Assembly: GCA_029641185.1 (NCBI GenBank)
Contig: JAPWGK010000008.1
Coordinates: 1,178,001 to 1,242,000, forward strand
Reading direction: 5' to 3'
DNA: 64,000 nt
Source: Pseudofabraea citricarpa
Taxonomy: Eukaryota; Ascomycota; Leotiomycetes; Helotiales; Dermateaceae
The position numbers and the translations under genes are program-made. Positions within the stretch are counted from its first letter, which is position 1. Every line of letters begins with the position of its first letter. The notes below the pieces were generated by a model, which was not told the origin of the DNA, searched no databases, and was given only the letters and a program-made list of their open reading frames with translations. Below, piece after piece: positions 34,200-45,595 of the stretch.

Positions 34200-37100
34200 C
34201 TATTCTACAACGATCAAATTCCCAGGAGCACGCCTCCTCGATATCGGCGGGAGAACATGTGGAGCTCGAGGAAGTGCATCGCTAGACAAGCCATCATCAA
34301 TCGCAGGAGCCTGGGCTGCAAGAAGTGGTGCCAACCCCGGTACGTCGAGATTGAGAACAGGGTCAGCAAACTCCTCGAGGAGGCCTCGAAGACTCTCGTG
34401 CCCAAAGTCATCGAACCAATCCCTCGCAGTCTGACAGGTTTTTACCCACATGGAATACAATTCCTGCTGAGCCTTGGGTTTCTTCTTAACGACGAGCGTA
34501 GCTGTAGAACCCGAATATGCTTCTGATTCGTGGTTTTGGATTTCATCAGAGCCGTTTAGAACTACGTGAAGGTGATGCCTTGTGGCCCGACTTGCTCTGA
34601 ACTTATAAGTGATCTGTGAGCGGCTTTGAAGGAATCTGTCGAGTTGAAGACAATCGCTACATCCACATCCTACTTCACTGCAGGCCCAGTCGCTTTTTGG
34701 AACCTCTTGTCCTACATGGCGCGTAACATAGTACCCAAAGATAACTTGGAACAACAACCTAAATTGGCCTAGTTGATGACCAACTGCAAGTTCCACGTGG
34801 AAAAGCCTAACAAGAATGTTAAGACAAGGCAGCAGAATTTCTGCAAAGTATGATGTATCGATGGACCGAGCTTGGCGACACATGGCCTGTATGATTGTCC
34901 TGAGCTCAAAATGGCGGCTTGCCGAATGGCATTTCCGCAATAGAAGGGCAATACTGCGAGCATTTCTGCTGTTCTCTGTAGATGGAAGGCCATGCGTCCT
35001 CTGCTCCACACCGATCGACTCCAAGTTGAAGCTTCGGACAATGTACGGGATAAATTCGTCGAACACTGTCTGTTGGTCTATAACTACTTCATCTTCTGAG
35101 AGATTGAGTCCGCGGGATTCGACCACAAAGGCGATGAGCATTGCGAGTCGATTTGTCTGTCGACGCACTCTAGATAAGACCCTATCAAGGTTTAGCTTCC
35201 AATGTTTGCCAAAGTAATCGGCGGTCTGATCGCTAAGCCATGCCGGTAGCAAAAAGGATATGTGACTTACAAAGAGGGCAAACGTCTCGCAACAACGGCC
35301 AACGTAGCTCCATCCTGCCCATAACGATGCTCCATGCTTGCCACAAGAAACTCGACCTGTAAATCACACCAGTCTTGTACGGGTGCTGGATCATAGCTGT
35401 ACTGGCTAGCAGCTGCATCCATTCCCTCGCTAAATCTTCTAAGCGCTTCATATCTTCTCTCAAAGCTTGAGAACTTGGAGACTTGGTGTGAGACGCTAGA
35501 TACCACAATCAACATATGTTCTAGAATATAAGTTCCTAACACTTGATTTTCAACTGAACATGGTTTTCGGAAACTTACGCGGGTAGTAATGTTAAAAGGT
35601 GAAATCTGCCAAATGCTTTGCCAATATCCGTGTACATTGACATACACAGTTTACCAGAACAAAATTCAAATATCTCAGAGAAAGTTGTCTTGTCGCCCAG
35701 CTTCACAGCTTCAAGAAGGATCTGTGTAAGAATATTGTCAGAAAAAGGCTGTGGTGACTTGAGCTGTGCTTTTGGCCGATCACTCCATTTCTGCATGTAA
35801 TCGATCACGACACAAGATAGTTGTCGAAATTCATCAGTGATAGCCCGACGAAGCACCTCATCAAGTGTGACTTGGTATTTATCCCGTAGCCGATACAGCC
35901 AAAACAAAGCCCTGTAACTAGGTTCTGAAGACTGATCGATGGCATAATTAGCTTTAGAGGGACCAAAAAAGAATTCCATTTTGTTCGTAGCAGGCATGAT
36001 TATCGCCACCTTGAAAGTCATTAGCATAAACTATTGTATGCGTTAAAATGGGGCATTTTACCGTGCAACGAAATACGTGTACTGCTTCTCCATTTCCACC
36101 AACGTCGTGGAATTTCTGACTTTCTGGCTCTAGGTCTTCAAATGGATCCTCTAGCATGAAATCCTGCTCAGAGTACCTGTGTTGGGTAGCTGCAAGAGAG
36201 CCATCCGGATCCCTCACTTCAGTCAAGGTTATATTCCGCTCAAACTCTTCTGTGATGTAGTAAGTCCGTTGTGAAGGGTCGTCCTCGCTGTCATACTCGT
36301 CATCTTCACAGGCACCGCTGACAGTAAGCTCAAGCTCTGCAAGGCAAAAGTAAAATCCAGTATTTGCACAAGCATCAGCCAGAAGTGATGCAATTTTCTT
36401 GTCATGTCCAGTGAGCGATGAGCGACGAAGGTTAGAGCCTGAGTATTGGCATTGAAGCATATAAGCCAGCGTCTTTGGCCTTGAAGCTGGAAATGCCGTA
36501 AACGATAAAGGGTCGTTCCACCATGTCAGCATAGTTTTGAGGTTACTTATTTCAGTGGTAGAATTCCCCGCGGACTTCGTCATACAGTCTCGTGTGTGTA
36601 AAAGATCATAGGTAAGAAGTAGGCGTTTGCCTGCTGAAACAGGCTTGACCTTATGAAAAACATCCGAAAACCTAGCAATAAATGTGTAAGTTCATGACCA
36701 GGCAAGACAATTACTAGTGCGTTTGTTGCTTAAAATTATAGAGCACAAAGATAAATGGGATGGCGAAGAGAACTAAAGAGTCTTTTCTGTTCTATAGAAA
36801 TGGAACAATTGACTAGGCTTTTCGGTACTTACGATGCTATAAAGGAGTATCCAAACTCGCAATTCTTCGAAGGATCAAAGACTTGGTTGCGGTCTCGATG
36901 CCCAACATGTACCTCGCCACCTGTGTTGTATGAGGGAAGAGAAATTTCCAAAGTGCCAAAATGACGAGGTTTATTCCCGGGCCTATGCCGAATTAGTTTC
37001 TGGATGTCTGGACTGCAGGGTTGGGGCAAGATCGCACTGTAGATGGGCCGGCAGTGAAGAATCCTCTTCATAGACGGTCAAACTCCTCAGCTGTGCCTGT

Positions 37101-37537
37101 ATTCCTTCGCTAAGTGGATTTATCCCCAATCCATCGCAAATTCTTGTCGTTACAGTTTTCAGTAACTCAGTCCAGGCTGGATTTGTTGTTCGAAAATCGG
37201 ACGGAGGTAACTCCCATACTTGATGGCAGTCGTTGACGCCATCTCCATGGCCAGATGTTCGGCGAGCCAGATTGATCATAGTATTGGCGTCGTGGTCAGA
37301 TAATGGTAGCCCAATTGCTCTGCTTCCTTGAATGGAGATACCCGGATTAGGTGCCTGGGGAAGATCCTCGAAGATTGCAAAATTCCCCGGACTTTTCAGG
37401 TTTTCGAGTATCCCATGGATACCATCCTTCAAAGAGTCCAGGTCATAGAGACCGAGTTCTGCTGCTTCGTCTACTTCGTCATCTGACTCCATATCTAGAT
37501 CCAGTACGGGTCGAGGAGGAGGAGGGGTGTCTGCCAT
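34200..37537 (-). CDS. Degenerate 2OG-Fe(II) dioxygenase-like large protein, paralogue A
   Basis: Six exons (37537-37038, 36982-36833, 36671-36062, 36009-35579, 35495-35271, 35181-34200) give 965 aa. The N-terminus has the family block NPGISIQGSRAIGLPLSDHD and LTVYEEDSSLPAHLQ, then HFGTLEISLPSYNTGGEVHV and DVFHKVKPVSAGKRLLLTY. In active relatives the first motif reads HxDTEK; here it is His165-Leu-Gln167, so the Asp ligand is missing, while distal His223 and Arg233 remain. A long helical region follows, then GCGCSDCLQLDRFL and a C-terminal acidic patch ending IVVE. The second intron is unusually long (161 bp). For the fifth intron I chose the acceptor with a CTAAAC branch (89 bp), because it aligns with the paralogues. 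A 38-bp alternative would add 17 residues. Biochemical activity is doubtful. Confidence 0.82.
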
Positions 37538-38110
37538 TGGATCGATATAACTATACCAACTGCATATAAGTGTGCAATGAGAATGTTTGCTATATTCTTC
37601 TGTGTTACTGCATCAGTATATATTTTATGAAGGGAAGAAATAAGGGAAATTGGCTCACCAAAAACTCGTGATGAATCAGACTAGAAGTATAACACTGACC
37701 GGGCGCAATGGTCTGAAGCACACAGGGAACTCAAACAGCCCCTCAACGCGAGGGGCATCGACGCGTTTATAGTACGTCATCACGTGAGTGAGGTATTGAG
37801 CTGGATGTGTTCACGGAAAGCCTCATTCTGGGCGAGAATGCTGCCTAAAATGCAAATGATCGGAATCTGTGCGAGGAATGCTTGTAAGAGGAAACGCTTT
37901 GATGAAAATGTAATGAGGGTGTTGCGATCAGGAGGGGCCGGAACGTTGTTCGAGCTGGCATTCGGGAGTTGGTGTTGTCGATTTCACAATTGGCTTTAAC
38001 GAGGAGCGGGGCGGAGCGGAAAAACCCCCCAGCCCCAGGAAAGTGTGATATCATCAACTCGTAACGACCTCTTCCAGCTCTCTACAACTCACGATATCAA
38101 ATCGTCCATT
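37538..38110. other. Divergent promoter between paralogue A and the next plus-strand gene
   Basis: No coding sequence is seen. It contains the ACGCGT and CACGTG boxes listed separately. Confidence 0.6.
37761..37786. promoter_or_regulatory. ACGCGT box and CACGTG E-box upstream of paralogue A
   Basis: ACGCGT is at 37761-37766 and TCACGTGA at 37780-37787, about 225-250 bp before the ATG at 37537. The same pair occurs upstream of paralogue B, and in weakened form (CACATG) upstream of C. ACGCGT is the MBF cell-cycle box in fungi; its use here is inferred. Confidence 0.55.
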
Positions 38111-38775
38111 ATGGGTTCCTCGGCCTCGAAAGCTGCGCGCACTGCAGGGACCGCTGCGAGGAAGTATCCGACTCGTTCTCCGACATCAACAACGACTACG
38201 AATGCCGCCGCGACTCGAGCAGCGCCTGTAGCTCCAAGACCTGCAGTCCATGCCGAGGCGCAAACAAGCAGCTCACGAGATAGCAGTATGTATAATGCAC
38301 AAGACCGCACAGCAGTCAGGCAACTAACGATGCCTCTCCAGATATCAGATTCGACTCTTCGGACCGGGACTTAGGGCTCAATGCGCGACTGTCAGAACTG
38401 GGGCCGGTGCAGCCAAATCCGACACAGTCAAACTCATCCACCTTCAACGCGTCTTCACAGGCCATGAATGAATTCCAGCCTTCAGCCTCCTCGCCCTCGC
38501 AGTCCATATTTCCCTCGGCGGCGTCGAATCCCGCCGTCACGCTACTCGCCGCCCGATCGAAACTCGCTGAGCAGGCAGATGCTGAGTTTGCAAATATTGG
38601 ACGCCGTGGGGCTAAGAACAGGACGTTTCTAGACGTCAACACTATTAGACAGGTGCTGTTGCTCCGTGATGAGAGGGGGGTGCCTCCTGAAATCATTGAG
38701 CGGCAGTTGGGATTGGGAGCTGGTGTGGTCAAGACGTTAGGGCCAAGAGGGATTGTGAGTGCTGCTGGGCTCTGA
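38111..38775 (+). CDS. Conserved hypothetical protein with N-myristoylation-type start
   Basis: Exons 38111-38285 and 38342-38775 give 202 aa; the 56-bp intron has an AACTAAC branch. It begins MGSSASKAAR, a good N-myristoylation sequence (Gly2, Ser6, Lys7). A Thr/Ala/Ser-rich disordered region follows. The C-terminus (NRTFLDVNTIRQVLLLRDER, then GVPPEIIERQLGLGAGVVKT) resembles a helix-turn-helix, and I associate it with a conserved fungal hypothetical family whose role I do not know. An Ala-rich hydrophilic middle (SNPAVTLLAARSKLAEQADAEF) links the parts. Myristoylation would place it on a membrane; this is inference from the motif only. Confidence 0.72.
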
Positions 38776-39687
38776 GGTTTGAAATGGAAAAGGATGTATG
38801 CATAGCGAGGCGTTCAATTGGGGTATTTGGAAGGCAGAGGCTATAAATCAGATAGCTGAGCTGTATTATCACGAAGGTCGAGATTCTAAGCATGTTCGTC
38901 AATGTATATAATGCTGTACATTGTATTTTATATCAGTATACTTTATATCAGTAGCTTGTACGGAGTAACCGGGAGCTGATTACTCATTCTTACATGAAAA
39001 CACTTCTCCAATAACCAATTTCATCCAACATCACTGGTGGTTTTTATTATTCACAAGTCCGACTTTTTGGTATCTATCTCACAACCCGTGGCAACCAATC
39101 CTCACCTCCCTTCCTATCTTCCCCCCCAAGAAACACAATCTATCTGAAAGTGGGGAACCAAGCCAAATGATACTTCTCCTCTCAGCGCCAGCGCCCTTCG
39201 TCCCCTCCCCATCCCCGCGGACAAGTCAAAGTCTTGACAATCTTCGAGTCCCGAAAGCAAGCTAGTCCCAAACAGGCCATTGCGACGAGAAAGCGAGAAA
39301 GCGGAGAAAAGGAGAAAAGGCTAAGGCGACACATCCAGCAGGACAACATCAAACTAGAACCAGAACAAGCGTACAATTCCCTTGTTTTCCGCTGCTTGAG
39401 TGTGGGAGATTGGGATTGATTGGGCCGGGTATTTTCGATTCCGAGGATTTTGTTTTTTGGCTTGACATTTATCTCCTGCAGTGAGGGCGGGTGCATGTGA
39501 GGATGTAGAGATAGATGCCGCGTGGAGACGGAACTGTTTGATAGTGGGAGTGAGGTGAGTAAGGTATAAATAGAGAGGGGTGATAAATTGGAAAGGTTTC
39601 CCTGTTTGTACAATTGCTTTGAAGAATTATACAAAAACTGTTACAGAGAACCAGACAAATATTTAAACATCTCTTTCTTATCCAATC
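38776..39687. other. Intergenic
   Basis: No supported gene. A minus-strand frame at 39182-39634 (150 codons) lacks any motif and overlaps what must be the promoter of the dioxygenase at 39688. I regard it as chance. Confidence 0.5.
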
Positions 39688-40721
39688 ATGGGACAATATA
39701 TTTCTTCTCCCTCCAGTCCAGAGCAAATCTCAAACAAGAACCCAACAGAGCCACGTCAACTCACACGGTTCGACGCAAACGATGCTTCTACAACTCCCTC
39801 AGCACTTGTAGAGATAATAAATCGAGACGGAGGAGTCATCGTCGAGAACCTGATCAGCCAGGAGCTCGCCATGCAGATCAAGTCGGAACTCAAACCACAC
39901 TTCGATAGCGACCGCATTGATCTGTCCGGGTTCTTCCCTTCAACTACGCAGCGCGCATCGGGCCTGATTGCAATTTCTGAGGGTTGTTGCAAGCTGCTCA
40001 CCGTCCCACTGTTCATCGATGTTGCAAATGCTATACTCACATCCAAGTTTAGCTTCTGGCACAGTCAAAAACGAGTGCATGTTTCAGGGAAACCGACTAT
40101 TTCTGCCACTGTAGGGTTTCGTGTTAATCCAGGTGGGAAGCAGCAAGTCTTGCATAGGGATGATACGTATGGATTTCTTCGCTGTATGTAATCAGAGCTC
40201 GCTAATTTGAAGACGAAGTGATAACCACAATTCTGATATGGAAAAGCCGATGCTGCTTGGTTGCGTGACCGCTTTGACGAAGACCACTAAAGAGAATGGC
40301 GCAACGGTGGCTATTCCTGGGTCGCATAAATGGGGACCAGAACGCTGCCCATATGAGTACGAAACTGTTCCAGCCGAACTGGAGCCTGGAAGTGCCTTTA
40401 TCTTTGTCGGAAACTTATATCATGGCGGTGGGGGCAATACAACAGTGTTCGTTTGCATATATGAATCTCAGATTCGGTACTAACTTCTTTGATAGTGACG
40501 AGGTGCGTGAAACAGTAGGGATGTTTCTGTGCCGAAGTATATATCGCCAAGCCGAGAACCAATATCTCATGGTACCACCGGAGAAGGCAAAAGGGTTGAC
40601 ACCGCAAATCCAAAGATTGTTAGGCTATGGCATTTGCGAGCCAACCCTAGGTTTCTATAAATACCAGGATCCGATGAAAGTGTTGTTTGGTGTTGAGGAT
40701 GAAGAAACTGTTGACCTGTAA
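39688..40721 (+). CDS. Phytanoyl-CoA dioxygenase (PhyH) family 2OG-Fe(II) oxygenase
   Basis: Exons 39688-40166, 40219-40446 and 40496-40721 give 310 aa. The Fe(II) ligands are in LHRDD (His156, Asp158) and LYHGGGGN (His228). The stretch KTTKENGATVAIPGSHKWG is the signature of the FtmF/verruculogen-synthase-like branch of PhyH proteins, enzymes of fungal secondary metabolism. Unlike the three large paralogues of this window, the metal motif is intact. The first intron (52 bp) is placed at GTATGG because it alone restores LHRDD…H and frame. The second (49 bp) uses a weaker GTTCGT donor with a perfect TACTAAC branch. It is tail-to-tail with the Zn2Cys6 regulator, 122 bp apart. The substrate is unknown. 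Confidence 0.85.
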
Positions 40722-40843
40722 GCAATAGAAACAGTTTTGTTATGCTTGACGCACAATAAATGCACGTTTGATCATTCTTCCTATCATGGGCCACTCCTTG
40801 AAAAGTGGCCATGCTTGCAACACTCGCCAGACTTTATCCTTGC

Positions 40844-42472
40844 TCAATATACCATAAAAGTACGTCCGGCACGTGCCTGTTCTCTAGCAAAGTCAATCCA
40901 GTTGAGAGAAGTATCCATTTCAAGTGCCCAAAAGGCTTTCAGGAAACTGATGACCTGCCATCGATCAAGAGGCCCTGTCATCTTGATGATCTCCATAAAC
41001 TTGAACTCCACAAATGCTTGTTCTTCTGGACACCCACGTGACTCGGTCCCAGCGATGAATAAGGGCCACACAAGGTCTTGTATGAATGAGTTATTCTTTC
41101 CTAGAATCCGAATATGTTCGAATATAGTATCTCGATATTGCCACGCAATTGTGTGGGGAGCAGATCCACCTATAATAACCTGATGACTATAAATCAACCC
41201 AACATGATGATATAGATCAACAACGTGAGCAAAGTCGCGACGAGTTTGAGGCGACCAAAATTCCAAAGATTGGCCAAAGTTTAGAGTCCTCTGTTTTGCC
41301 CGCTCGAGTCGTTCATGCAACGCGATCAGGTCCTCGGGGGAGCCTTTGCTGCCAAGAGGTCGACGTCGTTCAATATTAGTTACTTGCTGATAGACCATAT
41401 GAAATTCGATGAAGACAGAATTGTTGTCATGGGCGAGGGTATCATCGGCATTGTCGTAAGTGTCTGCAAAGGTTGTCATAAAAGCACAAACACTAGGAAC
41501 AAAGAATTCATGCATGAGAAATTTGCTCGTGTCGTCAGGAGGCGTTGGCAGGTGCACTGTATTTCCCCAGCGCCTGATCATAGTTCGTGCTGCCCACAAG
41601 TGCAGCCGCCAATGGGTCGATCCCGGTTGCAGCACTTCGAGGTTGAACAGCATTAGTGTTGTCGCTAGCACACTGTTTGCCGGCTTGTTGTTCACAGGCA
41701 CTACTTCAGAGCCAGCCTCATGATTCTCAGCCTTCAACTGATTGGCTAGAATTTCCAAGGCCTTATCCCGATATCCGATCGACAGTGCAAGACTTCTCTT
41801 GGATAAAAGAGTCTCGGATTCGGCCTTGAACGACAAGTCCCCAGCCGCCAAGGCTAGAACAGAGAAGAGCAGTGAAGGCGACTCAAGTGCCAATGGAAGG
41901 ATGATGTTCCGGAAGGGATTCTTAGAGCTGTCAACCCAGGCCAGTCTCGGTGCCACATCATGGTTAAAATGATGAAGCATACGTCGCACCACCGGCTGCA
42001 TCAAGAATTCGGATGCCTGGGGAGGGCATAACGAAAGTGCCATTTCCATATCATACGTCGCTGTGCCTCGGATATCGTAGGCTTCAGGAATCATGACTCT
42101 GGTGTCGACATCCTCAACCACTTCGGGTTCAGGTTCTGAGGACTGTTCGGTGGGGCTCGCTCCACTGCTGCTACTGCTGCTTGAAGAATCTTCAATGTTC
42201 GGGATCTCAGGGATAGGGAATCCTCGGCCTTTTTGCTTGCCTCGACTGGCAACGCCCTGAACCCATTTCAATGGTACATTGTAGCCAGGACAAGGCAGGT
42301 CGCGGTCATTGCATTTCTGACATGTTGGCAGGCCTCGATCACACTTGATCCTGCGTCTATTGCACGTCCGACAGTCTATAGGTATTTATTAGCTAGGGCC
42401 TCGTATATATTTCGAAGATTGTCTCGTACCTTTAGCAGGCCTTGCCGGGTTATCTTTGGAGCCAGGAGACAT
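40844..42472 (-). CDS. Zn(II)2Cys6 transcription factor, Fungal_trans_2 type
   Basis: Exons 42472-42430 and 42375-40844 give 524 aa; the 54-bp intron lies just before the zinc cluster. Cys16, 19, 26, 33, 36 and 43 form C-x2-C-x6-C-x6-C-x2-C-x6-C (CRTCNRRRIKCDRGLPTC then QKCNDRDLPC). A Ser-rich acidic linker follows. The long helical region from about residue 110 (PVVRRMLHHFNHDVAPRLAW, then PLALESPSLLFSVLALAAGD) is the usual start of the Fungal_trans_2 (PF11951) domain of C6 regulators. It is therefore a sequence-specific nuclear regulator, possibly of its neighbours. It lies tail to tail with the PhyH gene and head to head (1.2 kb) with the dehydrogenase at 43682. Confidence 0.9.
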
Positions 42473-43681
42473 GACAGCCTACACAGACATGGTCATCAAA
42501 AAGGATAGTGCTGTAGCAAAGTGGCAAAACGGCAATGGCAAGAGGGCGGTTTTTTTCAAAGCTATACCTGAAGCTGTTGATGCTCGATACAGAAGTATAG
42601 ACGGTGATCAAAGCGGCCAAGAGAGTCTTTTATGAGATGATAGCGTGGAAAGCTCTTGTTGGACGACGATTCGGACGAGCTGCAGATGCAGCCTCAGCGT
42701 CGTCAAAACGTAAAGATAAGATAACGATAAGCGGCATGCCGGGTCATCTCGCAGTGATGTATCACGTGTAACGTGAGAAGCAGATATATTACTTTGGCTT
42801 CATATACTGGCTCTAGGGACTTCTAGCTCTAGAATTTTAGTGATGAAGTGAGTAGTTGTTAGAAGAGACCATGAATATCGATTGTACTGGTTCGCATCAC
42901 GTGACATGGCCTAGAAGCTGGATAATGTGAATAAATGCGAGCTGGGCAAACAGGGGAGACGTGGGGCCGGGGGCAGCCGGAATACCCAGTTTGGCATTCC
43001 GCTGCTTTGGCGGAGAACGAACCGAATGTGGGGTGAGCTCTGTGCATGGCATGGATAGATGGATGGATACACCGGAATAATGATATGAGCATCTGGAGAT
43101 TTGCATTACTATTGCAGTCAGTAGTTACTGACAGCACTTGATCCTTTTTACCGACTCAACCATCAGATGGTCACACTATTCAAGTCTCTCAAGGTCATGG
43201 TCAGTTGATAATGTTCTTGTGCCACAAGCCACCAAGTGCAAGTGAGGGGATGAGGGGCAGATGTGAATGACGATGACCCCGCCTTGGGTGGCAATAACCT
43301 CATAAACTCCATCGAGGCCCGAGCAGAAACGAGCATCAGCACATCCTGGGGAAGGCCCAAAGCGACGGACCAATCGTCGCAGGCTTCCGCTGGCATTTGC
43401 TCGGCCCAGGAACGACTGATTACCCAGCCAAGTAACTTTTGGCTGCGTGGCTAGAGCCATCAAAGAAGGAACCCGGACCGGGATGAGCTTGGGTAGCTTC
43501 TGCTAGTCGATAAATCATAATCCGTCCTCCTTCCCTTCTTTCCCTTTTTTTTCTCTTCTCATAGCTTCACTCTTTCTTGAACACTGCCCAAGTTGCTCCC
43601 CTCTCTTTCTACTTCACACACTTAGTACAGTAACCACACATATTAATTGAACATACAAGACACCTCAAAAAGTCTTGCACA
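42473..43681. other. Divergent promoter region between regulator and dehydrogenase
   Basis: No gene. CACGTG boxes lie at 42763-42768 and 42898-42903. A pyrimidine-rich tract (about 43520-43560) precedes the plus-strand transcript, typical of fungal core promoters. Confidence 0.55.
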
Positions 43682-44843
43682 ATGAGTAATACTCTCCGAC
43701 TCCTTCCCAGGGCAGCTGGTCTAGTTTTTCGAGCACCAAAAGCACGAATGCCGCCAGCCCTGTCCGTTCATTCTTCACCAGCCAGACCACTTACTTCTAT
43801 TTTCTCCTCAGCTTTTTCCACCGACGGTCCACCACAGCCTCCCAAAGAAGAGTCGACTGTTTTGAAGACTGGCGAGGGAGCACCAACATACTTGGGAACC
43901 TCGAAGCGATTGCCCGAGTTCAATCTCATCAACAAAGTGGTTCTGGTGAGCGGTGCCGCAAGAGGGCTAGGCTTGGTCCAGGCCGAGGCGCTGTTGGAAG
44001 CCGGTGCAATTGGTGAGTCTGATTTGTCCAGAGAAAACTGCAATAGTACTGATGATATATAGTCTATGCGTTGGACAGGCTGGGTAAGTATGGGTAATGT
44101 GTTGGTTGGTTGTCCAGAGACTGACGAATCGGCTAGAGGAACCATCGCCTGATTTTGCCCGCATCCAAAAACGAGCCGTTTCCGAACTAGGAACGAGTCT
44201 TGAATACCGGCGCATCGATGTTCGTGAAGTTGCCGAGTTAAACAAGATCGTTGAAGAAATCGCAACCAAGCACGGCCGCTTGGATGGCTTGATTGCGGCA
44301 GCTGGAATCCAACAAGAGACGCCCGCGTTGGACTATACAGCTGAGGACTGTGACAGGATGATGAGTGTCAATGTAACCGGATGTTTTATGACAGCACAAG
44401 CCGCAGCCAAACAGATGATTCGATTCGGGAACGGAGGAAGCATCGTAATGATTGCTAGCATGAGCGCCTCAATTGCTAATCGGGTATGTAATCCATCCCA
44501 CTTTCGGGCATGTAGAGCTGACGTCTGATAGGGCCTCATCTGTCCTGCATACAACGCTTCCAAGGCGGCAGTTCTCCAACTTGGTCGCAATCTAGCAAGT
44601 GAGTGGGGTGTGTATGGCATTCGCGTCAACACTATCTCACCAGGTTATATTGTCACTGCTATGGTAGAGGCACTGTTCGAGAAGTTCCCGGAGAGAAAGG
44701 CCGACTGGCCAACACAGAACATGCTCGGTCGCTTAAGCAAGCCCGAGGAGTATAGGGGAGCAGCTGCGTTCTTGATCAGCGATGCAAGTAGTTTCATGAC
44801 TGGGTCTGACTTACGTATGGACGGAGGGCACTCCGCCTGGTAA
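43682..44843 (+). CDS. SDR-family reductase, arabinitol/sorbose-dehydrogenase-like, with likely mitochondrial leader
   Basis: Four exons (43682-44012, 44063-44083, 44137-44483, 44532-44843) give 336 aa. The second exon is only 21 nt, coding VYALDRL between two introns of 50 and 53 bp, and it restores the beta-2 strand after the coenzyme loop. The coenzyme motif is SGAARGLG (first residue Ser for Thr). AAAG stands in the place of NNAG, the catalytic Ser lies in ASMSAS, and YxxxK is YNASK. The ending LRMDGGHSAW is typical of the sorbose-reductase / D-arabinitol 2-dehydrogenase group. The first 25 residues (MSNTLRLLPRAAGLVFRAPK) are basic and amphipathic and lack acids, as in a mitochondrial presequence. 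The substrate is unproven. Confidence 0.87.
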
Positions 44844-45162
44844 TACGGAGTTTTTTATTGGAGGAGTAAAAGGCGGCAGGTAAATTTAATCCCTGAATGG
44901 ATGAGTAGCCCTTTGGAACTCCCTGACAGGATAGTCGGGTTTAACGTCAAATATTCTTGAAAAGGGTCACGCGAGCCAAGAAAATGCAGAGTGTGTTTAA
45001 GTGAAATTCTCATCATCGTTTGACCTAGTAACAGATTCGTACCACCCGATTATTCCCCCCAGATGCACCGTCCTCCCAGTTTATGACCGTCTAACCCAAA
45101 GCTCCAAGATAACCAACCAATGAGATAACGGATGAAAAGAGCTTATCTAAGCTCTTGTACAT
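44844..45162. other. Intergenic, tail-to-tail spacer
   Basis: No gene seen; 3' regions of the flanking genes. Confidence 0.6.
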
Positions 45163-45595
45163 CTAGTAACCCCAAGCAGGGTCGAAGCCGGAGGTGCAAA
45201 GGCAGGCATAGTCGCTAAGAACAAACGTCAGCAAAGGCAATTCATCGATAGGATGAAGAAACCCTGAAGAGTTGATTAAAACTTACCCAACAGTGCAGAG
45301 ACCGTTCTCGTTGCCTTGACCCTGGCAGCCAGGAGTGCAAGAAGATTGAGCATCGCACTCGATGACACAGAGAGGAACTCCGTCCCTAAAGCAGCCGCAT
45401 GTTAGTAAGAAGACCCAGAACAAGAGTCTGACAGATGAGGGAAGGAGCATACTTCTCAACACAGCGGCTGTAACCGTCAGCGCTGGCAGCGCAAGTAGCG
45501 CGAACGGCGTCGGAGCATTGGCCGTCAGCCTTGGGGATCTGGGCGAAAGCCAAGACGGGGAGGAGAGCAAAGAGGGTGGTGATGGCGAACTGCAT
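45163..45595 (-). CDS. Small cysteine-rich secreted protein
   Basis: Exons 45595-45453, 45385-45287 and 45214-45163 give 97 aa; the introns are 67 and 71 bp. An 18-residue signal peptide (MQFAITTLFALLPVLAFA) is followed by about 79 mature residues with ten cysteines, spaced through GQCSD, ATCAA, SRCVE, LCVIEC, SCTPGC, GLCTV and YACLC. It ends DPAWGY. The even number of Cys and small size suit a disulfide-stabilised extracellular protein such as an effector candidate or wall-associated protein. Cysteine spacing does not clearly match CFEM or hydrophobins. A TATA-like TTTATATAG lies about 200 bp upstream. Function unknown. Confidence 0.82.

Noticed and set aside
35182..35270. 38-bp intron (35233-35270) in paralogue A
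   Set aside because: It is too short and lacks a branch site. The 89-bp alternative has CTAAAC before AG and produces VLSRVRRQT, in line with B and C.
39182..39634. 150-codon minus-strand open frame
   Set aside because: No motif, biased composition, and it overlaps the promoter of the PhyH gene.
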